A stretch of DNA of 64,000 nucleotides, from the NCBI RefSeq assembly GCF_039543185.1, contig NZ_BAABJG010000003.1, positions 124,001 to 188,000 of the forward strand. The letters are read 5' to 3'. Within the stretch, counting starts at the first letter, position 1. Each line of letters begins with the position of its first letter. Below, one piece after another: positions 51,387 to 60,141 of the stretch. The notes beneath the pieces are model-generated. The model was not told the DNA's origin. It saw nothing but the letters and a program-made list of their open reading frames with translations, and searched no databases. Source of the stretch: Paenibacillus_S vulneris (lineage in GTDB: Bacteria > Bacillota > Bacilli > Paenibacillales > NBRC-103111). Position numbers and translations under genes: made by a program.

Positions 51387-52526
51387 ATGAGCGGAATCCA
51401 ACTGAGCAAGATTAATAAATACTTCGACAACAATCATATACTGAAGGATCTGGATTTGTTTATCGAGGACGGCGATTTCATGACGCTGCTCGGGCCTTCC
51501 GGCTGCGGCAAGACGACGACCCTCCGCGTCATTACCGGATTGGAGAATCCGGAGGGCGGGATCCTGACGATCAACGGCAAGGAAATGGTCAACGGAGCCA
51601 AGGGCTATTATGCGCCCCCCTCCAAACGCGGCTTGAATCTTGTATTCCAAAGCTATGCTTTGTGGCCGCATATGACGGTCTTCGATAATGTGGCCTTCGG
51701 CCTCAGCATTAACAAAACGCCGAAAGCAGACATTCGCGGCAAGGTGGAAAGCGCGCTGGAGAAGATGCGGATCAGCCAGTACAAGGACCGCTATCCGTCC
51801 GAGCTGTCCGGCGGTCAGCAGCAGCGGGTCGCCATTGCAAGGGCGATTGTGACCGAGCCGAGAATTTTGCTTCTCGATGAGCCTCTCTCCAATCTGGACG
51901 CGAAGCTGCGTCTTGAAATGAGGGCGGAGCTGAAACGGCTGCACCGCGAGTTGAAGACGACGATTATTTACGTGACTCACGATCAGGTAGAGGCTTTGAC
52001 CATGTCGACCAAGATCGCCATCTTTTTCGAGGGCAATCTCGTGCAGGTCGACACGCCAAGGAATATTTATCGTCATCCGGTCGATTTGCGGGTCGCGGAT
52101 TTTATCGGCAATCCCAAGATCAATTTCATTGATGCCGACGCATCGTATCATAACGGCAACTTGATGGCGGATTCGGAGCTCGGCACCATGGTGATCCCCG
52201 GCGTTCAGCCTGTCTCGGGCAAGGCCGTACTGGCCGTATATCCTGAGGACATCCGCATATCGCCGGACAAAACCGATGGCGCGTTTCCTTTAAGCATCTA
52301 TTCGGTCATGCCGGCCGGCTCGGAGACGCTGATTCAGCTGACGACCCGCGGAGACAATCTCCTGCTGGCGAAGGTGATCGGCGAGCTGGACTATCCCGTC
52401 GGCAAGACGGTGTGGGTAACCATCCCGCAGGAGAAGGTCAACGTGTACGACAAGGAGACGGGAAGACTGATTCCCCGAGCAAGCGATGCTGTGCCGAACA
52501 ATGAACTGAAGCGTAATATTATTTAG
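51387..52526 (+). CDS. ABC transporter ATP-binding protein (PotA/FbpC/AfuC type)
   Basis: This 379-residue protein has Walker A GPSGCGKTTT, Q-loop FQSYALWPHMTV, signature LSGGQQQR, Walker B ILLLDEPLSNLD and H-loop VTHDQVEA. A C-terminal TOBE-type regulatory region spans about 240-355. It powers the permease encoded immediately upstream. ATAGGAGGATA precedes ATG 51387. Having its own ATPase contrasts with the two saccharide importers at 16-31 kb, which have none. Confidence 0.95.
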   Translation: MSGIQLSKINKYFDNNHILKDLDLFIEDGDFMTLLGPSGCGKTTTLRVITGLENPEGGILTINGKEMVNGAKGYYAPPSKRGLNLVFQSYALWPHMTVFDNVAFGLSINKTPKADIRGKVESALEKMRISQYKDRYPSELSGGQQQRVAIARAIVTEPRILLLDEPLSNLDAKLRLEMRAELKRLHRELKTTIIYVTHDQVEALTMSTKIAIFFEGNLVQVDTPRNIYRHPVDLRVADFIGNPKINFIDADASYHNGNLMADSELGTMVIPGVQPVSGKAVLAVYPEDIRISPDKTDGAFPLSIYSVMPAGSETLIQLTTRGDNLLLAKVIGELDYPVGKTVWVTIPQEKVNVYDKETGRLIPRASDAVPNNELKRNII

Positions 52527-52561
52527 AGAAACATAAATTACAGGGCTGGGAGAGAAAGACA

Positions 52562-53332
52562 TTGACAATGGTAAGCGGAAGCGTATGGGAAATTACCCAT
52601 TGGGAGCTGGTGCTCCGGATGATATTAGCCGTTGTATTGGGCGGTCTGATCGGAATAGAGAGGGAATACAGCAATCATGCAGCAGGGTTTCGTACCCATA
52701 TTCTGGTTTGTGTCGGATCAGCGACGATCATGCTGCTGTCCATCTACGGCTTTTCCCAGTTTGTCAATGAAACGAATGTTCGTACGGACCCTGCCCGTCT
52801 GGCGGCACAGGTCATCAGCGGCATCGGCTTCCTGGGAGCAGGCGCTATTCTGCGCAACGGCAACATGATCAAGGGCTTGACGACAGCCGCTTCGGTATGG
52901 GTTGTGGCGGCCATCGGCCTGAGCGTGGGAGCGGGCTTCTACACAGGCGCATTCTTCTGTACCTTTCTCGTGCTGATCAGCTTGTTCTTGCTGAACAAAT
53001 GGGAGAAGCATCTGATGAGAAACCGCAGATACCACGAGGTCGAGATCCAGATCATCGATAAGCCGGGGACGCTGGGCCGCATAGCCTCTATCTTCGGAGA
53101 TCATGATGTGCAGATTGCCAACTTGAAAATGATGCCCGACGAGCATACGTCCAGCGACAGCTCCGCTTCGCCGCCCATGAACCTGCATTTTAGCCTGAAA
53201 ATGAAAAAGCAGGAGCAGCTCGTCTCCGCTATGGAGCAGATTGCTGCTATGGACGTTGTTATTTCTTTGGAATCCCAGCTGCTTCAAGGCCTGAAAACGA
53301 ATGGAAGTAAAGAAAATTCGCTTTCCATATAA
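52562..53332 (+). CDS. MgtC/SapB family membrane protein with ACT-like C-terminal domain
   Basis: This 256-residue protein has about four membrane helices with the family motif GGLIGIEREYSNHAAGFRTH and GFLGAGAILR. A soluble C-terminal domain (about 158-235: EIQIIDKPGTLGRIASIFG) resembles ACT domains. MgtC proteins adjust magnesium and phosphate homeostasis in other bacteria. Encoded among phosphatases and an organophosphate-type importer, it may buffer intracellular phosphate or magnesium when phosphate is released; this is inference. GGGAGAG fits TTG 52562 better than ATG 52568. Confidence 0.88.
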   Translation: MTMVSGSVWEITHWELVLRMILAVVLGGLIGIEREYSNHAAGFRTHILVCVGSATIMLLSIYGFSQFVNETNVRTDPARLAAQVISGIGFLGAGAILRNGNMIKGLTTAASVWVVAAIGLSVGAGFYTGAFFCTFLVLISLFLLNKWEKHLMRNRRYHEVEIQIIDKPGTLGRIASIFGDHDVQIANLKMMPDEHTSSDSSASPPMNLHFSLKMKKQEQLVSAMEQIAAMDVVISLESQLLQGLKTNGSKENSLSI

Positions 53333-53355
53333 AACAGACAGGGTGGCTGGAACAT

Positions 53356-54171
53356 GTGAAAAAAATAATACTCATTTCCGATTTGGACGGAACCTTATTG
53401 AATCAAACGCATCAAATCAGTCCCGAGAATGAAAATGCCATCAGGCGGTTTAAGGAAATGGGCGGTCTGTTTACTTTAGCGACCGGACGGATGGAGGCTG
53501 CAGTAGAGCCCTTCATACAAAAGCTTGGTATCGACGTGCCCGTTATCCTATATAATGGAGCCAAGATTGTGGATCCGGTAACCAAAAAGGTGCTGTATGA
53601 AAAGCAGCTGACCATTCCGCTTTCGTTATGGTCCCGATTCATGGCTTCCCTCACTGAGGCCGACGATATGGCGCTGCTTGTGTACCGGGACGGCCAAGTG
53701 TATGCGCCGGTACGCAATGCGGTACTGGAAAAGCACGAGAAGAAGGACGGGGTCGTATGTCTGCCCTTCACTGACGACCTCATAGCCGGTCCCGTCACCA
53801 AGGTGATGATCATCAGCGACTCGGTCCAGAAGGCCAATGAGCTGGAGCAAGCCGTTCTGAACAGCGGTTTGCCCTGCGAGATGGTCTATTCGGAATCCAA
53901 TTATTTGGAAATTTTGCCGCAACATGCGACCAAAGGAACCGCTCTGGAAGAGCTGGTCAGGATACTGCAAATCGACCAGCCGTACACCATAGCGGTAGGT
54001 GACAACCTGAATGATCTGGCGATGATCCGGCAGGCCGATCTCGGCTATGCGGTTGAAAATGCCCACCCTCAATTGGCCGCCGCCGCTGATGCGGTGACCG
54101 TGCATCATGAACGGCATGCCATTGCCGCCATCATTGGAGATTATATCGAAAAGAGGAGAGAGCTGGCATGA
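53356..54171 (+). CDS. HAD-superfamily Cof-type phosphatase
   Basis: This 271-residue protein has motif I SDLDGTLL (nucleophile Asp), a type IIB cap, ATGRMEAAV and motif IV GDNLNDLAMIRQADLGYAVENA. Cof-type HAD enzymes dephosphorylate sugar phosphates and similar small molecules. GGGTGG lies before GTG 53356. The stop overlaps the start of the inositol-monophosphatase gene (ATGA), so the two phosphatases are coupled and probably act in one pathway. Confidence 0.92.
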   Translation: MKKIILISDLDGTLLNQTHQISPENENAIRRFKEMGGLFTLATGRMEAAVEPFIQKLGIDVPVILYNGAKIVDPVTKKVLYEKQLTIPLSLWSRFMASLTEADDMALLVYRDGQVYAPVRNAVLEKHEKKDGVVCLPFTDDLIAGPVTKVMIISDSVQKANELEQAVLNSGLPCEMVYSESNYLEILPQHATKGTALEELVRILQIDQPYTIAVGDNLNDLAMIRQADLGYAVENAHPQLAAAADAVTVHHERHAIAAIIGDYIEKRRELA

Positions 54172-54977
54172 GCTATGTGGAAACGGCAGGCAGAATAGCG
54201 AGAGAAGCGGGACGAATGATCCACTCCCGAATGGATACGGACTTCTCTACCGAGCAGAAGAGCTCCGTCTTCGATGTCGTCACGGAAGTGGATAAAGCCT
54301 CGGAGCAGCTCATAAGGCAGCGCTTGAAGGAAGCTTACCCGGAGCACGGTTTCCTTGGAGAGGAGGAATCGTTCGCTCATGCGGGAGAGCTGGAAGAGCG
54401 GTTGGAGCAGGCCAAGAAGGAGCCCTTCGTCTGGATCGTCGATCCAATTGATGGAACGAATAATTACGTGCAGGGCATCCCGGGCTTTACGGTTTCCATA
54501 GCGTTGGCTTGTTACGGCGAGCTTAGAGCCGGAGTTATTTACGATCCGTGCCGGGACGAGATCTTCTGGGCGGAGAAGGGAAAAGGCGCCTTTAGGAACG
54601 GCAGCCCGATTACAGTATCGAATGCGGCAGAACTGGCGCAAACGGTAGTAGGGACCGGTTTCCCGTCCAAGGCGGCAAACCGGCAAGCGGTGATGACAAG
54701 CCTTCAGGAGATAGCCCCTCAATGCCGCTCCATCCGGTCGCTGGGCTCTGCAGCCCTGCATCTGGCGTATGTGGCTTCCGGCAAGCTGGGCGCGTTCTGG
54801 GAATACGGACTTAACGCGTGGGACGTTGCGGCAGGGGTGCTTATTATAGAAGAAGCCGGTGGAAGAGTCACGGATACCCTGGGGAATCCGTATCAATTGA
54901 GCGTGAAGCATATTGTCGGAAGCAACGGCGGCGTTCACGATGCGCTGTTAAAGCCGATGATTCCGCTGGGATTATAG
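54168..54977 (+). CDS. Inositol monophosphatase family protein
   Basis: This 269-residue protein has the family metal-site motifs: GEEES (metal 1 Glu), WIVDPIDGTNNYVQG and NAWDVAAGVLIIEEAGG. These Mg-dependent enzymes remove phosphate from myo-inositol phosphate, fructose-1,6-bisphosphate or related sugars, and PAP phosphatases belong to the same fold. Together with two PTP-like phytases upstream, the inositol reading is favoured. It is the last gene of the long operon, before tandem terminators. Confidence 0.93.
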   Translation: MSYVETAGRIAREAGRMIHSRMDTDFSTEQKSSVFDVVTEVDKASEQLIRQRLKEAYPEHGFLGEEESFAHAGELEERLEQAKKEPFVWIVDPIDGTNNYVQGIPGFTVSIALACYGELRAGVIYDPCRDEIFWAEKGKGAFRNGSPITVSNAAELAQTVVGTGFPSKAANRQAVMTSLQEIAPQCRSIRSLGSAALHLAYVASGKLGAFWEYGLNAWDVAAGVLIIEEAGGRVTDTLGNPYQLSVKHIVGSNGGVHDALLKPMIPLGL

Positions 54978-54985
54978 CTAATGGG

Positions 54986-55088
54986 CCGGCCTGCTGGGAG
55001 CAGGCCGGTTTTTATAAATTTCGGGGCTCCCCGCAAAGTACCTGAATCAGCTTCGAAGCCAAGGCCCCACTTTGTGGGGTTATTTTTG
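54986..55088 (+). terminator. Tandem terminators ending the phosphatase operon
   Basis: First: CCGGCCTGCT-ggg-AGCAGGCCGG (54986-55008) with TTTTT. Second: CCCCAC-ttt-GTGGGG (55065-55079) with TTATTTTT. A small GCTTCGAAGC palindrome lies between. Confidence 0.85.
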
Positions 55089-55199
55089 TATTTATGTAGT
55101 AAGCTATCGGCTTGTTGCCAAATTTTATACTTTCATGTATCTTATACTATATTAATTATTTCCAAATTCCCCATCAAGAGGAATACACCATAGAGAATA

Positions 55200-55214
55200 T
55201 TGGAAGCGCTTTTA
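55200..55214 (+). promoter_or_regulatory. Candidate cre site upstream of pectate lyase
   Basis: TTGGAAGCGCTTTTA matches the cre consensus at all but one specified base. It lies about 90 nt before the pectate lyase start, in an A/T-rich promoter region, and suggests carbon catabolite repression. Confidence 0.5.
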
Positions 55215-55303
55215 AGAATGGGGGCGATGACATTAATATCGTGTAATTCGTGCAATGCAAAATGAATTTATGAGGCAGATTACTCTTAAGGAGGAGCTAC
55301 GAC

Positions 55304-57346
55304 TTGATTAAAAAAATCTTAAGCAGCATGGCGTTAGGTAGTCTACTAGTAACTTCATCTTTCGTTGGTGCGGGCGGCACAGCGGAGGCGGCGGTGATCA
55401 CTTCCATACCTAACTCGACTAAGGTGGAGAAAAACTATGACAGCAGCTTTTTAACGGTTCCCGGCTATGCATCTTTAGGAGTTAAGGATAGAAGCAGCTA
55501 TATAGGAACCTCTTATTATCGTACGGTCAGCAATGGAAGAGAGTTTTTGCAAGCCATCTCGGATGCGAGCAGCGGCGCAGTCAAAGTTATTGAAATTACC
55601 GATGATATCCACCTAGGATGGACTGAATTAGCTCTCGATTCAACGGAAAGGTCTAAATACAGTTTTATTACAAAATACCCGAATCCATCGAACGGATTTA
55701 CAAATCCGCTGTTAATCGAATCCGGAGTATCCAAATTAAGCATAGCCAATATAGAAGGACTAACGATTTTCTCTACTTCAGGCAAGACAATTAAGCATGC
55801 CGAAATAAAATTACAGGCGTCCGTCAATGATATCGTAATAAGAAATCTCAATTTTGACGAGATGTGGCAGTGGGATGACTCCGGAAAGCATAAGGAGGTA
55901 GGCTGGTCCTTTATCAAGGTCAATGGCGCTAATAACGTTTGGATAGACCATTGCAAGTTTTCTATAGCGGCCGATGGAATGATAGATTTGGAGAATGGCG
56001 CATCCAACGTCACTTTTTCCTGGAATGAATTCGGACTAGCAGCTGATCCGAATCCAACGGTAAGCAGCTCTGTTTATCAATCTATCGATTATATGGAGCA
56101 AAAATATATAGCAGGCACATTGGACCCGATAAACAGCGTTTATTATAAAATGCGTAATGAAGGCGCTACCAAAAATCAGATTATGGCTTATGCCGCATAC
56201 CACTCGAAAGTTCATTTGTCAGGCTCCGGCGATAAAGATTATACGAACTACGTCGGTCCTAACGGCGTTGAAATTAAAGACGGGAATCAAAGAATTCGAC
56301 TGACTTTAGCGTATAACAGCTATAAGAATGTCGGACAACGCTTGCCCATGATTCGTCAAGGCACCGGGCACATCTTCAATAACTATTTTGATAATTCCAC
56401 TCATCAGAATGCATTGGATAGCGTTGAGGCTATTGCCAAATACGGCGGGGATAAATTATCTCGCGGAGTCAATGCAAGGAACGGTGCTTCCATAGCGGCA
56501 GACACGAATGTATATAATGCATTTAACGAACCGCTGATTGGTGCCGAACGCCAAGGTGACGATACGGCTAATATGAACGCACCTTTTGACATGCTATTCC
56601 AAAATGCAATGAACCATAGTCTCATTGTCAATTCAACAGTAACCAACAGCAGCGGCACTTATACAGGCAGCAGCTGGGATAATAATGGCGATAATGCGTT
56701 TACCAAAGGAATAACCTGGTATGACAAATCTACTATCGGGAAATGGGCTTGGTCTTCTCATATCGACGGGGTAGAAAACATGAGTAAAATGAACCCGCCG
56801 ACTACACCGTTTACGTTTACCTACCGGTATGACGAGCAATTGCCTTATGTTTATCAAACCTTCCCTCTGTCCAGCGTTGTACCGACAGTCAATCAAAACG
56901 CGGGAGTTTCCAAGATTACTCTCAGTAAGGAAGCCTGGCTCAAAACAAACTATAACACGGATGCCTATTCGACGATAGAAGCAGAAAATTACAACGACAT
57001 GTCAGGCATTAAGGTTGAATCAAGCACTAAAGGTGGCCAGATTGTTGGAAATATTCATGAGGGGGATTACATCGGATTTCGTAATGTTCAATTTGGAATG
57101 ACAGGACCAACCCAATTTGTTGCAAATGTGGCTTCCAAAAAAGAAGGAAACATTGAGATTAGACTGGATAGCCCGACAGGCACTTTAGTAGGCACTTGTC
57201 CGGTAACGGACACCGGCGGCTGGGATACGTGGGAGGCACAATCTTGTACCATCAACGGTCCTACAGGCACTCACGATGTTTATCTGAAGTTTACAGGAAA
57301 AAGAGGATTTATATTCAATATCGACTGGTTCAAGTTTATACAGTAA
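55304..57346 (+). CDS. Secreted pectate lyase (PL1) with C-terminal CBM6-like domain
   Basis: This 680-residue protein begins at TTG 55304 after AAGGAGGAG, with a signal peptide (cleaved near EAA/VIT, residue 29). The PL1 parallel beta-helix spans about 50-400. VWIDHCKFSIAADGMIDL holds the calcium-site Asp residues, and NVGQRLPMIRQG contains the catalytic Arg pattern R-x-P-x-x-R. A C-terminal domain (about 555-680: STIEAENYNDMSGIKVES, NIHEGDYIGFRNV, FNIDWFKF) looks like a CBM6-type carbohydrate-binding module. It cleaves polygalacturonate by beta-elimination outside the cell. Its codon use is visibly more A/T-rich than its neighbours, which may mean a separate origin. Confidence 0.92.
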   Translation: MIKKILSSMALGSLLVTSSFVGAGGTAEAAVITSIPNSTKVEKNYDSSFLTVPGYASLGVKDRSSYIGTSYYRTVSNGREFLQAISDASSGAVKVIEITDDIHLGWTELALDSTERSKYSFITKYPNPSNGFTNPLLIESGVSKLSIANIEGLTIFSTSGKTIKHAEIKLQASVNDIVIRNLNFDEMWQWDDSGKHKEVGWSFIKVNGANNVWIDHCKFSIAADGMIDLENGASNVTFSWNEFGLAADPNPTVSSSVYQSIDYMEQKYIAGTLDPINSVYYKMRNEGATKNQIMAYAAYHSKVHLSGSGDKDYTNYVGPNGVEIKDGNQRIRLTLAYNSYKNVGQRLPMIRQGTGHIFNNYFDNSTHQNALDSVEAIAKYGGDKLSRGVNARNGASIAADTNVYNAFNEPLIGAERQGDDTANMNAPFDMLFQNAMNHSLIVNSTVTNSSGTYTGSSWDNNGDNAFTKGITWYDKSTIGKWAWSSHIDGVENMSKMNPPTTPFTFTYRYDEQLPYVYQTFPLSSVVPTVNQNAGVSKITLSKEAWLKTNYNTDAYSTIEAENYNDMSGIKVESSTKGGQIVGNIHEGDYIGFRNVQFGMTGPTQFVANVASKKEGNIEIRLDSPTGTLVGTCPVTDTGGWDTWEAQSCTINGPTGTHDVYLKFTGKRGFIFNIDWFKFIQ

Positions 57347-57356
57347 CATAACAGCC

Positions 57357-57393
57357 AAACTAAGCCCCCGTAACCGTACGGGGGCTTTAGTTG
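57357..57393 (+). terminator. Terminator after pectate lyase
   Basis: AACTAAGCCCCCGTA pairs with TACGGGGGCTTTAGTT around an ACCG loop. The following 298 nt up to 57691 show no convincing gene or strong structure. Confidence 0.8.
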
Positions 57394-57691
57394 TCAGAAG
57401 AATTAAACCTTTCTAAACCAGGCAAGGGCCAGCAACAGAAAATTCTAGTTTAGACGAACTTCACATGATATCTTTAGAGTACATCATAAACGATCTCGTT
57501 CGTAATTATTTACTACATGCTCACCAAATCGCTATTTCCATGGAAGTAAAGCGAATGGTTGCTCTGATCCTACTGAACACCCTCCCTGGGAGGCCCTGCA
57601 AAACCAGTCCTATTGGTTAGAACCTATCAAATTAGTCGGAATTATTGGATCTTTTAACCAAAATATTTGAATAAAATGGAGGTGCGAAACG

Positions 57692-58651
57692 ATGAAGATG
57701 CTAAATGAAAATTCGCTTCCAATGGCGCAAGGTAACGCCGACGAGTCGCTGGATGCAGAAATCGGCCGTCTGGCACGCCTGATCCACACCTATACTCCTC
57801 ATGACGGCACCTTTAGCCAGCGCATCCCCGGTTTGCACGTCTGTCGCTATTCACGAGTAAACGTTGACTGTGTGAGAACCTTCGACTCACCCTCTCTGTT
57901 AATCGTTGCACAAGGGGCAAAGGTCATCACTGTGGGGCAGGAGGTCTATCAGTTCGGCCGGGCGCATATGCTCATGTTCCCCGTTGCCCTGCCGATTGCT
58001 GTGAAGACTACACATGCCAGTTATTCCGAACCATTCCTGAGTGTTAAGCTGAACCTTGACCCGCAAAGGATTGCTGAGTTGGCACTGAAAGTATATCCCC
58101 AGGGCCTGCCTATCGTTCGTAATTGGAGCGCCGGTTACGTCATTAACGCCGACTTAGGCATGGTCAAAGCTGTGACGAGGCTAGTGGAGTGTCTCTCCAA
58201 TCCCAGCGATGCTGAATTGCTTGCCCCTCTCGTGATGGATGAGATTTTGATACGAGTCCTGCGCAGCCCCTTCGGTGTTCATATCGCTGAAAGTTGTTTT
58301 ACGGATTCGGTCGTGCAGAGGGTTGTGAGGACGATTGCCTGGCTCCGCGACAACTTCTCCCAGCAGATGAAGGTTACAGACTTGGCCAAGATGGTACATA
58401 TGAGCGAGTCCTCGTTTCACGAGCATTTTAAGGCAGTCACTTCAATGAGTCCGCTGCAATACCAAAAAGCGCTGCGCCTTCATGAAGCGAGGCGTCTGAT
58501 GGTTTCCAACTCCATGGATGCGAACACCGCCTGCCGGCTGGTGGGGTATGTGAGTACCTCTCAATTTAGCCGGGATTACAGCCGTTTTTTCGGAAGCCCG
58601 CCAAGGAAAGACGTCGCCAGATTGCGTCAACAAACGCAAATGTCGGAATGA
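57692..58651 (+). CDS. AraC family regulator with AraC_N domain
   Basis: This 319-residue protein has an N-terminal AraC_N (PF06719-like) domain at about 30-190 (PGLHVCRYSRVNVDCVRTFDSPSLLIVAQGAKVI, split by the QEVYQFG turn). A C-terminal AraC helix-turn-helix pair spans about 215-315 (MKVTDLAKMVHMSESSFHEHF; ACRLVGYVSTSQFSRDYSRFFG). GGAGGTGCG precedes ATG 57692. Regulators of this subfamily commonly sit beside short-chain or epimerase-like oxidoreductase genes, as here (59003). Confidence 0.9.
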   Translation: MKMLNENSLPMAQGNADESLDAEIGRLARLIHTYTPHDGTFSQRIPGLHVCRYSRVNVDCVRTFDSPSLLIVAQGAKVITVGQEVYQFGRAHMLMFPVALPIAVKTTHASYSEPFLSVKLNLDPQRIAELALKVYPQGLPIVRNWSAGYVINADLGMVKAVTRLVECLSNPSDAELLAPLVMDEILIRVLRSPFGVHIAESCFTDSVVQRVVRTIAWLRDNFSQQMKVTDLAKMVHMSESSFHEHFKAVTSMSPLQYQKALRLHEARRLMVSNSMDANTACRLVGYVSTSQFSRDYSRFFGSPPRKDVARLRQQTQMSE

Positions 58652-58730
58652 CCATAACTGGGGAGAGCTCTGCATTCCTGCAACAGCCTTAATTGCCCGA
58701 GGCATTTACGGCCTCCTGCTATTCCTGTTC

Positions 58731-58767
58731 AGCCCGCGGCCGTAAGGCTTGGCGGGCTATCTTTTTT
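58731..58767 (+). terminator. Terminator after the AraC_N regulator
   Basis: AGCCCGC (58731-58737) pairs with GCGGGCT (58752-58758), followed by ATCTTTTTTA. Confidence 0.8.
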
Positions 58768-59002
58768 ATCACCTGAATACAAGCCTTATCGGATGATCAC
58801 ACCTACAGATTAATCCATGAGCGGTCAGAGGTCAGGGGTGTGTTCTGGAGGATTAGACAAGAAGTGACGAGGAACAGGCAAAGATCCGGGTGGGATGCAG
58901 ACTATAATGGGTTTATTCTTGGGGCCGGCGGTGTTAATCGTTATGCTCGCCGCGGGTGATCCAAGTAAATCTACAGCTCAACAACTTAAGGAGGGCTTCA
59001 TT

Positions 59003-59902
59003 ATGCGTATTTTTGTTACAGGGGCGACGGGCTTCATCGGTTCCGCCGTCGTCCGCGAACTTATCGATGCAGGGCATCAGGTAATCGGCCTTGCCCGCTC
59101 AGACAAGGCTGCCGAGTCGCTGACAGCAGTCGGGGCTGAGGTACACCGTGGTGCCCTCGACGACCTCGACAGCCTGCATAAGGGCGCTGCCGCAGCAGAC
59201 GGCGTCATTCACTTAGGCTTCAAGACGGACTTCTCGGACTTCGCCGGTGCAGTCGCAACCGATCTGCGAGCCGTAGAGACGTTAGGTGCGGCGCTCGAGG
59301 GCTCCTACAAGCCATTCGTGTTCACCTCGGGAACTTTGTTGGTCGCATGGTCGACCCCACCGGGGCTACTCGGAACGGAAGAGATCGCGGTCAATGCCGA
59401 AGTGCCTCGGGGAGCAGCGGAGAACGCGGTGATCGCTCTGGCGGAGCGTGGAGTACGATCATCGGTCGTCCGTCTTGCACCGTCTGTACACGGCCCGGGC
59501 GATCATGGTTTCGTCCCGATGCTGATCGACCTTGCTCGCAACAAGGGCGTCTCCGCCTACATCGGCGACGGTTCCAACCGCTGGCCGGCCGTTCATCGCC
59601 TCGATGCGGCGCGTCTGTACCGCCTCGCCGTTGAATCTGCACCGGCCGGCTCACGGCTGCACGGGGTCGGCGAGGAAGGTGTGCCATTCCGTGACATCGC
59701 AGCCGCCATCGGCCGTCACCTAAACCTGCCAGTGGTCAGTATACCCCGCGAAGAGGCAGAAGCCCACTTCGGCTTTCTCGGCGCCTTCACGTCGTCCGAC
59801 AACCCGATGTCGAGTGCGCTGACCCAGTCACGATTGGGCTGGCGGCCAATGCATCCCGCATTGATCCCGGATATCGAACAGGGACACTACTTCAATAACT
59901 GA
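59003..59902 (+). CDS. NAD-dependent epimerase/dehydratase family oxidoreductase (extended SDR)
   Basis: This 299-residue protein has the Rossmann motif IFVTGATGFIGSAVV (Gly-rich loop TGATGFIG), VIHLGFKTDF, FTSGTLL, RLAPSVHGPGDHGF and WPAVHRLDAARLYRLA, typical of atypical extended SDRs. The Tyr-x-x-x-Lys active site is not clear: ENAVIAL occupies its place. AAGGAGG precedes ATG 59003. The frame stays open back to 58895, and that piece (MGLFLGPAVLIVMLAAGDP) resembles the end of an AI-2E-type transporter, perhaps a relic. Base composition is clearly more GC-rich than the surrounding genes, suggesting transfer from a high-GC donor. Confidence 0.87.
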   Translation: MRIFVTGATGFIGSAVVRELIDAGHQVIGLARSDKAAESLTAVGAEVHRGALDDLDSLHKGAAAADGVIHLGFKTDFSDFAGAVATDLRAVETLGAALEGSYKPFVFTSGTLLVAWSTPPGLLGTEEIAVNAEVPRGAAENAVIALAERGVRSSVVRLAPSVHGPGDHGFVPMLIDLARNKGVSAYIGDGSNRWPAVHRLDAARLYRLAVESAPAGSRLHGVGEEGVPFRDIAAAIGRHLNLPVVSIPREEAEAHFGFLGAFTSSDNPMSSALTQSRLGWRPMHPALIPDIEQGHYFNN

Positions 59903-59964
59903 ACCCATTAACACTATCTGAGTCTAAGTGGAAGGAAGTCCGTTTGACGGTAGTTCAAAAAATG

Positions 59965-60015
59965 ATCAGGGACAGTTTAGAACTTATTTTCCTGTTCTAG
60001 ATTGTCCCTGATTTT
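59965..60015 (+). terminator. Terminator after the SDR gene
   Basis: ATCAGGGACA (59965-59974) pairs with TGTCCCTGAT (60003-60012) with an inner AGAAC/GTTCT helix, followed by TTTTAT. Confidence 0.85.
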
Positions 60016-60141
60016 ATATTGGAGTCAGTGCATAGCCATTTTCCCCAATAGAGTCAATCAAACGATTCAAGAAGGAATTTACTGGAGCACAAAGAATAGG
60101 AAGGGTATAACTCTCATCATAAAGGAGATTTCATCTTACCC

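Noticed and set aside
57530..57671. About 45-codon frame containing EHPPWEALQNQSYWLEP
   Set aside because: Protein-like in composition, but no start codon or ribosome site and no recognised family.
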